A stretch of DNA of 64,000 bases from an uncultured Roseovarius sp. (GCF_947489715.1 NZ_CANLER010000001.1:186001-250000), one strand, 5' to 3'; shown: positions 17,922 to 27,512, counted from the first letter of the stretch. The notes: a model not told the origin generated them from the sequence alone. Numbers and translations are program-made.

Positions 17922-19901
17922 TTAGTTGGCAGCGCCTGAAAACAGAACCTCATAGATTTTGTCTGTCAGTAACAGCGCACCCTTATGGCTGAGATGGTCA
18001 CCATCACGATAAATCCTCAGATCTCCATCGTAGAGCGGGCAGACTTCAGGCCCGCAAAGAGATTTGAAAATACTCCGATACTCAACATTGGGAAACTCGG
18101 CGGCAAGCTTTTGCAAATGCGGCTCGTATGTTTCACGCTGTCTGCGCTCCTCTGCAACCGGTAACCCAAGCACAGAGAGGTGTTTTTTGTCGCCGTAAAG
18201 CAGGAGCCTCGCGTGAGTTCGCAAATCAAGCTCATCCCCGGTGGGGATATCATCCAGTAAGACAATCCTGACATTCGGAAAAGCTTTGGCAAATTTTGAC
18301 AGCCCGTTGGCGGTTGCCGTCGGATTATAGCTTGTACCCGATCCGTCATAGCCATCATCAAGCCAGATCCGGCCGGTATGTCGATAGGATTCTCCGGTCA
18401 TTTGCACCAGCCAGAGGCGCGCGATGTAAAGCGTTTCGATCTGGGGCCGTTGTTTCAGAAATTCAATCATGGCGTCGGTTTGTTCAGGCCATTCAGGCAT
18501 TCCAGGCCTGGAAACATCGATAAGCGGAATAAACGATCCGGTGAAATGATACCCCGACAGGTGCGCGCGTTCTGCCGCCTTGAAAATGGCGGGGCTGATG
18601 GCATCCGCATGGCTGTCACCGACCAGCATGAAACTGGGCTCGACCGACATATCACCACGAACACAGACGTCCCCGTTTCTGGCGCGTTCAGGCGTGACCC
18701 GGTGACAATCACGTCTGTCATGCAGCAAGCCGTCGCGAGACAATGCCTTTGTAATCTCGGTGGGCATCCGGTCTGGAAATCCTTCCATCTGGGTTGTGAC
18801 ACTCGCGGCAGTAAAAATAACGGCTGAGGTCGCAAAAAAACCAGCGAAAACCTTCGCGCGCGAAATCTGTTTTTTCTGCCGAAACGGCTGTTCGATATAG
18901 CGCCAAGAAGCAATCGCCAGCGCGAAGGAAAGAGTGATGCAGATCAGGCCCTGAGTGGTGCTGAAGTCATCGACATTGATATAGTAGTAAAGCGAAATGA
19001 CCGGCCAGTGCCAAAGGTAGAGCGAATAGGAAATCTTACCGACAAATACAAACGGAGTGAGGCTAAGCAGCCGCGACAATGGAGTTTGGACATGGGTTCC
19101 GCTGGCAATCAGAGCCGCCGCACCAAGACACGGAGCAAGCGCTGCAAGACCTGGGAACTGCGTTTCTGGGCCGAAAGTCACCACTGACCATACGATTAAC
19201 GCGATGCCAGCAAAGGCAGTCACTCCGGCCAACGTTTTGTTCATCAAGAATTGCTTGATCCAGCCTTCTGTTATCGCGATGGCGAGAACTGCACCCAACA
19301 CAAGTTCCCATATCCGATATTGCGGTAGATAAAATGCTGCGTCCGGGTTGTTTGCCACTGCCCAGATGGAAAACCCAAATGAAATCAATCCCAGGATACC
19401 CAGCCATGATACAGTTTGGCCGACGCCCGCTCGCCGGAACAGCCAAACAAAAAGGGGTGGAAAGAAGATATAAAACTGTTCTTCGATTCCCAGTGACCAT
19501 GTGTGCAGCAATGGTTTGAGTTCGGCGGCCTCGGTGAAATAGCCCTGTGAGAGGTACTGCCAGATATTGGCAAAGAAAAACGCCGAGGCGATGGCGCTCT
19601 GGGCGAAATCCTCAAGGTGGCTTGGGATCATGATCGCATAGGCTGCGATGGCAGTGAGCAGGATTACGGAAAACAGGGCAGGGATAATCCGACGCACACG
19701 CCTTTCGTAAAACGCAACAATGGAAAAGCTGCCGGATTTTGCCTCGTCAAAGATGATCGAGGTGATGAGGAAGCCGGAAATGACGAAAAAGATATCAACG
19801 CCGACGAAACCGCCGCTCAGCCCGAGGCCGGTGTGAAAAGCGACAACCGGCAGGACAGCCACCGCGCGAAGCCCGTCAATGTCGGCGCGATACTTCATCA
19901 T
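17922..19901 (-). CDS. OafA/YrhL-type acyltransferase with SGNH domain
   Basis: A 659-residue membrane acyltransferase that probably O-acetylates a surface polysaccharide. It starts with the family signature YRADIDGLRAVAVLPVVAFH, which holds the catalytic His. About ten membrane helices fill residues 10-365. A periplasmic SGNH hydrolase domain follows, with GDSHADA near residue 435 and DGDHLSHKGA near residue 635 for the catalytic Ser and Asp/His. The gene looks more AT-rich than its neighbours, which often marks transferred surface-glycan genes. No glycan cluster is near. Confidence 0.88.
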   Translation of the reverse strand: MMKYRADIDGLRAVAVLPVVAFHTGLGLSGGFVGVDIFFVISGFLITSIIFDEAKSGSFSIVAFYERRVRRIIPALFSVILLTAIAAYAIMIPSHLEDFAQSAIASAFFFANIWQYLSQGYFTEAAELKPLLHTWSLGIEEQFYIFFPPLFVWLFRRAGVGQTVSWLGILGLISFGFSIWAVANNPDAAFYLPQYRIWELVLGAVLAIAITEGWIKQFLMNKTLAGVTAFAGIALIVWSVVTFGPETQFPGLAALAPCLGAAALIASGTHVQTPLSRLLSLTPFVFVGKISYSLYLWHWPVISLYYYINVDDFSTTQGLICITLSFALAIASWRYIEQPFRQKKQISRAKVFAGFFATSAVIFTAASVTTQMEGFPDRMPTEITKALSRDGLLHDRRDCHRVTPERARNGDVCVRGDMSVEPSFMLVGDSHADAISPAIFKAAERAHLSGYHFTGSFIPLIDVSRPGMPEWPEQTDAMIEFLKQRPQIETLYIARLWLVQMTGESYRHTGRIWLDDGYDGSGTSYNPTATANGLSKFAKAFPNVRIVLLDDIPTGDELDLRTHARLLLYGDKKHLSVLGLPVAEERRQRETYEPHLQKLAAEFPNVEYRSIFKSLCGPEVCPLYDGDLRIYRDGDHLSHKGALLLTDKIYEVLFSGAAN

Positions 19902-20018
19902 TCGATGTCCGTTTGTCTGTCCCTTGGCGCTATTGCTTGCTGCGTATCACCGTTGATGAAAAAGCGAAAGTCATTGCGGGACGTTGACCCGGCATGGCGG
20001 CGTTGTATCACTAGGCAC

Positions 20019-22805
20019 ATGGAATTTTTGCCCCGTGTCACCCGACTACCGCGCCCATATGAACCCGAACAGGGGGCTGAGGCGCGAGCACTGATGCCTG
20101 ATGTCACCGGTACATTGGCGGATCTGGTCGATGGGGCAGCAGGATGCAGTCCCTACCTCGCAACGTTAATCAGCCATGAGCGTGACTGGCTGCCGGTTGC
20201 GCTGCACGAACCCGAGGGGGCTTTGGGAGATGTATTTGCTGACTTGAGTGTATTGCCACCAGATCAGTTGGGCGACGCTCTGCGTAAAGCCAAGCGTCAG
20301 GTGGCGTTGATCACGGGTTTGGCCGATCTGGCTGGCGTCTGGCCGCTTGAAATGGTGACACAAGTCCTGACGGATTTTGCAGATCTGGCGGTTGATCTGG
20401 CCACAAAGGCAATGATCGCGGCCGAGATCAAACGTGGAAAATTGCCCGGGATGGGCCCCGAAGATATCGCCTCTGCGGGTGGCATGGTGGCCCTCGCAAT
20501 GGGCAAGATGGGGGCTGGAGAGCTGAATTACAGCTCGGATATCGACCTGATCTGTCTTTTTGATGAAACCCGGTATTCGGCCGATGACTATCACGATGCG
20601 CGGGCCTCTTTGGTGCGCGCGACGCGACGGATGTCGTCGATGCTCAATGATCGCGCAGCGGGTGGTTATGTGTTCCGCACCGATCTGCGGTTGCGGCCCG
20701 ATCCGGCCGTTACGCCTGTCTGCATGGCGATGGCGGGCGCCGAGGCCTATTATGAAAGCCTTGGACGCACGTGGGAACGTGCAGCCTATATCAAAGCGCG
20801 CCCCTGTGCGGGTGATTTGGCGGCGGGTCAGCGGTTTCTTGAAACCTTGCGGCCCTTCGTTTGGCGCAAACATCTTGATTTCGCTGCGATCGAGGACGCC
20901 CATAACATGCGTTTGCGCATTCGCGAGCATAAGGGCTTGGGCGGCAAGCTATCCTTGTCAGGTCACAATATGAAACTGGGTCGCGGCGGTATCCGCGAGA
21001 TTGAGTTTTTCACCCAAACTCGCCAGATCATCGCTGGCGGTCGAGATCCTGATTTACGTGTCAGGGGGACAATGGAAGGGCTGGCCAAACTTGCAGACAA
21101 GGGCTGGGTCCCGGAGGACGCAGCGGCGCTGCTGACCGATCACTACAGATTTCATCGCGAGGTCGAACACCGATTGCAGATGTTGCGCGATGCCCAGACG
21201 CATACATTACCAAATTCGGATGAAGAATTCGACCGCCTAGCCTGTTTCATGGGGCGTGAGGTGGATGAGCTGAAGGCCGATTTGCGCGCTCGGTTGGGCG
21301 AAGTCCACGAGGTGATCGAGGGTTTCTTCGCCCCCGAAGCCGGGGATTCCACAGGGCCCGTCGCAAGCGATCTTGATGAAGAAATCATTGGCCGATGGCC
21401 CAGCTATCCGGCGTTGCGTTCGGACCGGGCAGTGCAAATTTTCAAACGGCTCAGGCCCGACATTCTGGCGCGTCTCGCAAAGACGGCTCATCCTAATGAA
21501 GCGCTGCTGGCATTCGATGGGTTTTTGGCAGGATTGCCAGCGGGTGTGCAGGTTTTCTCACTTTTCGAAGCCAATCCGCAGTTGATTGACCTGCTGGTTG
21601 ATATCGTTGGCACCGCACCCGCTTTGGCTGGGTATTTATCGCAGAACGCAGGTGTTTTCGACGCAGTGATAGCGGGCGATTTTTTTGCGCCTTGGCCCGG
21701 GCAGGCAGCGCTGGCAGTACAGCTGCGTGATCGGTTGGATGCAGAGCAGGATTACGAGCGCAAGTTGGATGCGGCGCGGCGTTGGCGCAAGGAATGGCAT
21801 TTTCGTATTGGTGTGCACCACCTGCGTGGGTTGATCCGCGCAGATTATGCGGGCGAGCATTATGCTGATCTGGCGGGAGCTGTGATTGCCGGTATCTGGC
21901 CCGAAGTATTATGCCATTTCGCCGACAAACACGGATCCCCGCCGGGGCGTGGTGCTGTGGTTCTGGGGATGGGATCGCTGGGCGCTGAAAAACTGAACGC
22001 CGGCTCAGATCTGGATCTGATCGTGATCTACGACGCGGCGGGTGTGGATCAGTCGGAGGGGAGGCGTCCTTTAATGTCGCGGCTATACTACTCGCGTCTG
22101 ACACAGGCGATGATCACCGCATTGACAGCCCCGATGGCCGAAGGGCGGCTTTATGAGGTGGACATGCGCCTGCGCCCTTCCGGCAACCAGGGGCCGGTCG
22201 CAACTGGCTGGGCCTCCTTCAGGGAATATCAACGATCAGATGCCTGGGTTTGGGAGCATTTGGCGTTGACCCGCGCGCGGGTGATTGCCGGGGACGAGGG
22301 ATTGTCAAAAGAGGTTGAAGCCTTCCGAAAAGAACTTCTGGAGCAGAGTGGCGAACCCGGGCGCGTATTGATTGAGGTATCGGAAATGCGCGAACGGATT
22401 GCGACTGCCAAACCTCCGGAAGGGCCGTGGGATACCAAACTGGGCAAGGGTCGGCAGCAGGAAATCGAGTTGCTGGCGCAGGCGGCTTTACTGATGTCAG
22501 GCTCGGCCAAGCGTGATGTGACGGCCGGACTGAATGCGAGTGTCGCAATCGGCTGGCTGGACGACGCGGACAGGACGGCGCTTTCTCGGGCTTACGAGGT
22601 TTGTTGGCAGGTGTTGCAGGCGGCCCGGCTACTGAGTGACAAGCCACTTGATCCGGATAAGATTGGAGCGGGTGGGGCAGGTTTCGTGCTGCGCGAGACT
22701 GGCCACCAAAACCTTTCGGCTTTGCACAAGGCACTTGAAGCTGCGACGGTCAGGGCCGGAGAGATCATCGATAGCGCTTTGGCGCGTCAACCGCGAGGAA
22801 TTTGA
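20019..22805 (+). CDS. glnE: Bifunctional glutamine synthetase adenylyltransferase/deadenylase
   Basis: Controls glutamine synthetase by adding or removing AMP in response to PII signalling. Two nucleotidyltransferase domains are visible: GELNYSSDIDL near residues 168-178 and LNAGSDLDLIV near 659-669. The first is the deadenylase half and the second the adenylase half in the family. The start at MEFLPRVTRL gives 928 residues, normal for alphaproteobacteria. The frame stays open about 400 bases upstream, but that part overlaps the divergent acyltransferase and has no family sequence. A small gene begins one base after its stop. Confidence 0.95.
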   Translation: MEFLPRVTRLPRPYEPEQGAEARALMPDVTGTLADLVDGAAGCSPYLATLISHERDWLPVALHEPEGALGDVFADLSVLPPDQLGDALRKAKRQVALITGLADLAGVWPLEMVTQVLTDFADLAVDLATKAMIAAEIKRGKLPGMGPEDIASAGGMVALAMGKMGAGELNYSSDIDLICLFDETRYSADDYHDARASLVRATRRMSSMLNDRAAGGYVFRTDLRLRPDPAVTPVCMAMAGAEAYYESLGRTWERAAYIKARPCAGDLAAGQRFLETLRPFVWRKHLDFAAIEDAHNMRLRIREHKGLGGKLSLSGHNMKLGRGGIREIEFFTQTRQIIAGGRDPDLRVRGTMEGLAKLADKGWVPEDAAALLTDHYRFHREVEHRLQMLRDAQTHTLPNSDEEFDRLACFMGREVDELKADLRARLGEVHEVIEGFFAPEAGDSTGPVASDLDEEIIGRWPSYPALRSDRAVQIFKRLRPDILARLAKTAHPNEALLAFDGFLAGLPAGVQVFSLFEANPQLIDLLVDIVGTAPALAGYLSQNAGVFDAVIAGDFFAPWPGQAALAVQLRDRLDAEQDYERKLDAARRWRKEWHFRIGVHHLRGLIRADYAGEHYADLAGAVIAGIWPEVLCHFADKHGSPPGRGAVVLGMGSLGAEKLNAGSDLDLIVIYDAAGVDQSEGRRPLMSRLYYSRLTQAMITALTAPMAEGRLYEVDMRLRPSGNQGPVATGWASFREYQRSDAWVWEHLALTRARVIAGDEGLSKEVEAFRKELLEQSGEPGRVLIEVSEMRERIATAKPPEGPWDTKLGKGRQQEIELLAQAALLMSGSAKRDVTAGLNASVAIGWLDDADRTALSRAYEVCWQVLQAARLLSDKPLDPDKIGAGGAGFVLRETGHQNLSALHKALEAATVRAGEIIDSALARQPRGI

Positions 22806-22806
22806 G

Positions 22807-23076
22807 ATGGAACGTGATCCGTTGGACCACAAGGGTTTGATCCGAGAGGCGTATCGTATCGACGGGATCACGTTGGGTGAATGCCGTTCAATCTTTCTGG
22901 ATTGGGCACTTTCAACGCCGGACGGGGCTGATAGCCGCCCAATGATTGCCGCCTTGCTTGAAAAATACGAGAGTGAAAACCCAGATCATCCGATGACGCA
23001 GGTGTTGATCGAGGGTAATCAGCGCGCGATGGCACCGAAGCGACGCGGTGGCTGGCGATCACGCCCGAGGGACTGA
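22807..23076 (+). CDS. Small conserved hypothetical protein downstream of glnE
   Basis: An 89-residue soluble protein (MERDPLDHKGLIREAYRIDG) with no known motif and a basic C-terminus (PKRRGGWRSRP). Its ATG starts one base after the glnE stop, so it is very likely cotranscribed with glnE. It is of the kind conserved beside glnE in Rhodobacterales. A link to nitrogen control is guilt by position only. Confidence 0.75.
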   Translation: MERDPLDHKGLIREAYRIDGITLGECRSIFLDWALSTPDGADSRPMIAALLEKYESENPDHPMTQVLIEGNQRAMAPKRRGGWRSRPRD

Positions 23077-23092
23077 GTGTTCTTCGGTGTTT

Positions 23093-23263
23093 CTAGATCG
23101 CCTGAAAGCCCAAATAGATCACCACAGCCACGATAAGCGAGAAACCGAAGAGCACGGTGATTGCCATGCCTTCCAGGAACGTGCGGCGCACCGGCTCAAT
23201 TGAGCAGATGGCCAGGATACCCATCGCGCACAGCACAAACATCAGGAGTATAAAAATATCCAT
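23093..23263 (-). CDS. Small two-helix membrane protein (56 aa)
   Basis: A short frame encodes MDIFILLMFVLCAMGILAI, a loop with PVRRTFLEG, and a second helix ITVLFGFSLIVAVVIYLGF. Two clean membrane segments joined by a basic loop make it a plausible real protein. It is convergent with the glnE partner gene, with 16 bases between the two stops. I do not recognise the family. Confidence 0.6.
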   Translation of the reverse strand: MDIFILLMFVLCAMGILAICSIEPVRRTFLEGMAITVLFGFSLIVAVVIYLGFQAI

Positions 23264-23415
23264 TACTAACAACCAGGTAAAGAGCAGCTGGCACTAATAG
23301 TTACAGATGAATTTGGCAGAAATTGGTTTGAATGAGGCTGTTCGTGTGGTGGTGGAAACAATCAATTCCGAACAACCAGGATTGTCCGTGATAATCCGTT
23401 GAGCGCGCTTTTACA

Positions 23416-24057
23416 TCAGAATTTCAGTCGCGAAGCGTCGCGGGCCAGCTGGGTGACGCGATCCCAGTCGCGGGTTTCTAACAACTCAACCGGTGTAACA
23501 AAATCAGAGGCCACATTGAGTACGTTCTGCAGCCCGGTGTAATCGGTTGCGTCTTCTTTGCGCATGTCACCTGAAACACTGAACTTTAACTGTGGAATAG
23601 CATGCTGCATGGCTTTTAGGGTCGACAGGGCATTGGTCGATCCACCGGGAAAGAAATTCAACACCGTGTAACCCCGGCTGAGCAGATGCATAGCTTCGGT
23701 AGGGGTGGATACACCGGGGAGTAACGGCACTTCGATCCCATCAAAATAGCGCAGTAAGGGGTCTGTAATACCGGGCGTTGAACAGAATTTGGCACCGGCA
23801 TCCCGGGCAATGCGTACATCATCGGGGGACAGTATCATACCAGCGCCGACAATCGCATCGGGCACTTGCGACATCTCGCGTATCACGTCTGCTGCGTTGC
23901 GTCCGCGTATCGAAATTTCGATCACTGGTAACCGTCCCTTGGTCAGCGCGCGTGCCAACGGTGCGGCAAGGGTAGTGTTGTCGAGTGTTGGTGTGGTAAT
24001 GATGGGCGACGTGCGGCAGATCATCTCGATCGTGTCCGAGGCCAGTTTGGTCTGCAT
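23416..24057 (-). CDS. KDPG aldolase-like protein lacking the Schiff-base lysine
   Basis: The 213-residue sequence matches KDPG/KHG aldolase along its length: VIEISIRGRN with the catalytic Glu (residue 48) and Arg51, IVGAGMIL, AGAKFCSTPGIT, and PLLPGVSTPTEAM. The key site differs. Where aldolases have the Schiff-base Lys (LKFFPA), this reads VLNFFPGG with Asn134, codon AAT. GAGT has become GAGM, and the PTGGI phosphate loop reads VSGDM. Normal aldol cleavage is therefore unlikely. It may be a different lyase or a binding protein. It stands alone, not beside edd. Confidence 0.75.
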   Translation of the reverse strand: MQTKLASDTIEMICRTSPIITTPTLDNTTLAAPLARALTKGRLPVIEISIRGRNAADVIREMSQVPDAIVGAGMILSPDDVRIARDAGAKFCSTPGITDPLLRYFDGIEVPLLPGVSTPTEAMHLLSRGYTVLNFFPGGSTNALSTLKAMQHAIPQLKFSVSGDMRKEDATDYTGLQNVLNVASDFVTPVELLETRDWDRVTQLARDASRLKF

Positions 24058-24217
24058 TCAGTATTCCAGTTCAGTATCGTGAATGCCCCCGCTCACAATC
24101 GGATTACTTGGCGGCTACCCGACCTGCGTCAATCCGTAACCGTTTGGAAAGGCGTTTCTTTTTGAAGTGTTGCATTAGGGGTTCAACTTCACTCACCAGG
24201 GCAGAATTTGCCGCGTA

Positions 24218-24225
24218 TTAACCAT
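24218..24225. promoter_or_regulatory. TTAACCAT, possible CtrA half-site
   Basis: The octamer matches the CtrA recognition half-site known in alphaproteobacteria. It lies about 90 bases upstream of the lipoprotein gene. There is no second half at the usual spacing, so the call is weak. Confidence 0.25.
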
Positions 24226-24314
24226 GTTTTAGTGCCGGTACTGCCCTATCCAAGCCGCAATCACTGCCCACCAAAGGACGCAATGAAAAATGGCCAGAAG
24301 GTCAGGAGGGCAAA

Positions 24315-24950
24315 ATGAGCAGTTTCAGGAAATTTCTGTTGGTCTTGGTGGCCGGGGCTTTGTCGGCCTGTGCATCGGTTGAGACGGCGACACGCAATGC
24401 ATCCTATTCGGGCGATGGCGCTGATGTCATGCCACGATCAATTGATATTCAGGCCGTTCGGGTGGTGGTGCCGGAAACACTGAAGGTTTCCGAGGCGAAT
24501 ATGTACTATCCGGGCGGTGATATCGTATGGCGTGGTGATCCTGTGGGTGACCGTCATGCGCAGGTAAAGGCAATCTTTGAAACCGCGATGCAGCAGGGCA
24601 TCAGCCGGGTGTCAAAGGGGGCTGTGCCTGTGGTTTTGGATGCTCAGGTGACGCGTTTTCACGCCTTGTCGGAAAAAGCGCGCTATACGGTGGGCGGTGT
24701 CCACGCGCTGCAATTTACCATCATTTTGCGAAACCCCGAGACGCTTGAAGCTTTGGGCGCCCCGCGAAATATAAAGGCGGATTTCAAAGCCCTTGGCGGC
24801 GGTGAGGCGATCGCGGCCGAACGGGTCGGAATTACGCAAAAATCTCGCATCACAGACCATCTGGCGGATGTAATCCAGGCAGAGTTGACGCAATCCGAGG
24901 GTTATAAGCCTGCAAAACTGGGTCTGATAGGTGCAATCAATCAAATGTAA
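24315..24950 (+). CDS. Conserved hypothetical lipoprotein (DUF6778-like)
   Basis: A 211-residue protein with a lipoprotein signal (FRKFLLVLVAGALSACAS, lipobox LSAC). The mature part is beta-rich with repeated VVPETLKV and FTIILRNP stretches. It resembles a Rhodobacteraceae family of unknown function. AGGAGGG lies four bases upstream of the ATG. It is followed 37 bases later by an RNA methyltransferase gene, with no evident functional tie. Confidence 0.7.
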   Translation: MSSFRKFLLVLVAGALSACASVETATRNASYSGDGADVMPRSIDIQAVRVVVPETLKVSEANMYYPGGDIVWRGDPVGDRHAQVKAIFETAMQQGISRVSKGAVPVVLDAQVTRFHALSEKARYTVGGVHALQFTIILRNPETLEALGAPRNIKADFKALGGGEAIAAERVGITQKSRITDHLADVIQAELTQSEGYKPAKLGLIGAINQM

Positions 24951-24987
24951 TCTTTTCGACGCGGCCGAAACCTTCTAAGGGGGCGGT

Positions 24988-26184
24988 ATGACCTTGCCCT
25001 CCTTACCCGTTATCCGACTAAGACCCAAAGTGAGACCCCAGGCGATCCGCCACGGGTTTCCATGGATATATGACAATGAATTGGTGACTGACCGGCGCAC
25101 CAAGGCCTTGAAACCCGGCGCAATTGCTGTGCTGGAAGATGCCGAGCGCAAGCCGTTGGCATTGGTCGCCGTCAATCCGGTATCGCGTATCATGGCACGT
25201 GTGCTGACACGGGACGTAAACGCCACAATTGATGAAAACTGGTTGGTGGCAACGCTCGGTCGCGCATTGGCTCTGCGTGAACGGCTGTATACGGCACCAT
25301 TCTACCGATTGGTCCATGCCGAGGCCGACGGGTTGCCAGGTGTGGTGATCGACCGTTTCGGTGATGTCGCCGTGATCCAGCCCAATGCCGCCTGGGCAGA
25401 ATTGTTATTGCCGCAACTGACTAGGGCTCTGGCAGAGGTGACCGGCGTTTCAAGCGTGCTCAAGAACGCTTCGGGTCGGGCGCGGGGATTGGAGGGGCTG
25501 GACGAAGTCAGCGCCGTTTTGTTGGGCCAAGCGCCTGATACGCCGCTTGCCGTACCGATGAACGGGGCGACCTATATGGCCGATCTGACCGGTGGCCAGA
25601 AGACCGGATTGTTTTATGATCAGCGGTCCAACCATTCTTTTGCTGCGAAACTGGCGCAGGACGCGCGGGTCTTGGATGTATTCTCACATGTTGGAGGCTT
25701 CTCGTTGGCGATGCTGGCGGGAGGGGCAAAAACGGCTTTGGCCGTCGATGGATCAGAGGCGGCACTGGCCCTGGCGACCGAAGGTGCTGAACGCATGGAG
25801 ATGGCCGAAAAGTTCGCCTCCCGCAAAGGCGACGCATTTGATGTGCTTGCAGCCTTGGCCGGTGAAGGGGAACAATTCGACGTCGTTATCTGCGACCCGC
25901 CTGCCTTTGCGCCGTCAAAGAAAGCCTTGGAGGCTGGATTGCGCGCCTATGAGAGGGTCGCGCGTCTGGCGGCACCGCTGGTTGCTGAGGGTGGCTATCT
26001 GGGGCTTTGTTCGTGTTCCCATGCGGTGGAGTTGACGCGGTTTCGTGCGGCATCGACCCGCGGTATCGGGCGGGCAGGGCGCGCGGGTCAGCTTATCCAC
26101 ACAGGTGCGGCAGGTCCTGACCACCCGACACATCCGCAGTTGGCGGAAAGCGGGTATCTCAAAGCGCTGTTTTACCGGCTGTGA
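24988..26184 (+). CDS. Class I SAM-dependent rRNA methyltransferase (RlmI-like)
   Basis: A cytosine-5 RNA methyltransferase of the RlmI family, 398 residues. The N-terminal PUA domain (residues 1-80, RHGFPWIYDNEL) binds RNA. The middle has the family motif GGQKTGLFYDQR, then a Rossmann fold with VLDVFSHVGGFS. The catalytic block is CDPPAFAPSKKA, and CSCSH holds the candidate nucleophile cysteines. The site modified (23S C1962 in E. coli) is presumed, not shown. The stop overlaps the GTG start of the PIN gene. Confidence 0.9.
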   Translation: MTLPSLPVIRLRPKVRPQAIRHGFPWIYDNELVTDRRTKALKPGAIAVLEDAERKPLALVAVNPVSRIMARVLTRDVNATIDENWLVATLGRALALRERLYTAPFYRLVHAEADGLPGVVIDRFGDVAVIQPNAAWAELLLPQLTRALAEVTGVSSVLKNASGRARGLEGLDEVSAVLLGQAPDTPLAVPMNGATYMADLTGGQKTGLFYDQRSNHSFAAKLAQDARVLDVFSHVGGFSLAMLAGGAKTALAVDGSEAALALATEGAERMEMAEKFASRKGDAFDVLAALAGEGEQFDVVICDPPAFAPSKKALEAGLRAYERVARLAAPLVAEGGYLGLCSCSHAVELTRFRAASTRGIGRAGRAGQLIHTGAAGPDHPTHPQLAESGYLKALFYRL

Positions 26185-26726
26185 AAGTTTTGCTGGATAC
26201 CTGCGTGATTTATCCAACGGTCATGCGCCAGATGATCCTGGGCGTGGCCCGTATGGGCGCGTTCACACCAATCTGGTCGGCACGAATAATCGAGGAATGG
26301 CTGCGTGCGGCTGAGAAACTTGGACCGCAGGGCGTGACACAGGCGCAAAGCGAGGCGGTTCTTCTGAAAACGCAATGGCCCGAGGCCGAGGTGAGCTATG
26401 CGTCATCGCTTGAGGCGCGATTGTGGTTGCCAGATCCTGCTGACATTCATGTGTTGGCTGCGGCAATTGCGGGATCGGCAGATATCGTTCTGACGATGAA
26501 CGCAAAGGATTTCCCGCGTAACATTCTGGCTGAGGAAGGGCTGAACCGGGCCGACCCGGATGGGTTTCTGCAGGGTATCTGGCAGGCGCAGCCGGAACTT
26601 GTGGCCAGCGTCGCACATAACGTTCTGGACGAGGCAAGCCGCCTTTCCGGTAAGACATGGGAAATGCGCGCGTTGCTCAAGAAAGCGCGGCTTCCGAGGC
26701 TTGGAAAAGCGCTATCCCGAGGCTGA
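26181..26726 (+). CDS. PIN-domain protein
   Basis: A putative metal-dependent ribonuclease of 181 residues. The PIN acidic residues can be placed at Asp6 (VLLDTCVIYP), Glu39 or Glu40 (ARIIEEW) and in LPDPADIHVLAAA. The start GTG overlaps the methyltransferase stop as GTGA. No antitoxin-sized gene is adjacent, so it is probably not a VapC toxin; its coupling to an rRNA methyltransferase suggests an RNA-processing role, which is inference. Confidence 0.75.
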   Translation: MKVLLDTCVIYPTVMRQMILGVARMGAFTPIWSARIIEEWLRAAEKLGPQGVTQAQSEAVLLKTQWPEAEVSYASSLEARLWLPDPADIHVLAAAIAGSADIVLTMNAKDFPRNILAEEGLNRADPDGFLQGIWQAQPELVASVAHNVLDEASRLSGKTWEMRALLKKARLPRLGKALSRG

Positions 26727-26795
26727 CTGAGGTTTCACCTGTTCTATTGCGCAGCTCAGGCCATGATCAACCTCACAGCACTGACAACGCGTACG

Positions 26796-27476
26796 TTACT
26801 GCCACCGTGTTTCGAGTTTTTCGATCGCTGCAATACGCTCATTCGTTTTGGGGTGGCTCATGAGCCAGGCCGGGGCGGCACCGGAGCGCGATTGGGTCAG
26901 AGCTTCGAGCTTGTTGAAGAGCGATTTTTGCGGGGCGGTGCCGATCCCGGCTTTCGTTAACAGTGCGGCGGCGTATTCGTCGGCCTCGTATTCATCCGAG
27001 CGCGACAGACGGGCTGCCAAAAGCGTGGTCAGCCCGTTGGCGATCCAGACGCCGATGCCGGGCAGAAAGCGACTGAGGATCATCGCGAGCGCCGTGCGCA
27101 GCGCGTTCTGACCGGAAAAGTCGATCATCCGCCGGCGCGAATGGCCGAGCGCGACATGCCCCAGTTCATGGGCGATCACGGATGCCATTTCATCCGCCGT
27201 CACCTCTCCGTTCTGGAATTTCCGGTAGAAGCCTCGGGTGATAAAGATGCGCCCATCGGGGGCGGCGAGGCCGTTCACCGGATCAATCTCGTAGATATGG
27301 ACTTTGATCCGCGGCAGATCGAGCGCCTTGGCCAGCCGGTCGGTCATGACCTTGAGCATGGGATCAGCCAGTTCGGTCGAGCGGCTGTCAAGTTCGCGCC
27401 GAGTGCGCCAGACAGAAAACCGGTACATGGCCAGGGCATAGGCGATTGCCAGTATGATGGGCGTGAATTTCAGCAT
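26796..27476 (-). CDS. M48 family metallopeptidase
   Basis: A membrane-associated zinc protease of the HtpX/M48 type, 226 residues. One N-terminal membrane helix (residues 4-18) is followed by the fold with the zinc site HELGHVALGH and the third ligand region SDEYEADEYAA. It probably degrades misfolded envelope proteins, with the active site side depending on the single anchor. It is convergent with the PIN gene and stands 36 bases downstream of the creatinase-like gene in the same direction. Confidence 0.88.
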   Translation of the reverse strand: MLKFTPIILAIAYALAMYRFSVWRTRRELDSRSTELADPMLKVMTDRLAKALDLPRIKVHIYEIDPVNGLAAPDGRIFITRGFYRKFQNGEVTADEMASVIAHELGHVALGHSRRRMIDFSGQNALRTALAMILSRFLPGIGVWIANGLTTLLAARLSRSDEYEADEYAAALLTKAGIGTAPQKSLFNKLEALTQSRSGAAPAWLMSHPKTNERIAAIEKLETRWQ

Positions 27477-27512
27477 ATGCCTTATATGGGGTAGGGCGCC
27501 TGCGCGGGCAAG

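Noticed and set aside
19617-20018. In-frame N-terminal extension of glnE
   Set aside because: It overlaps the divergent acyltransferase and shows no GlnE sequence before MEFLPRV.
26181-26726. PIN protein as the toxin of a VapBC system
   Set aside because: No antitoxin gene lies on either side, the protein is longer than VapC, and it is coupled to an rRNA methyltransferase.
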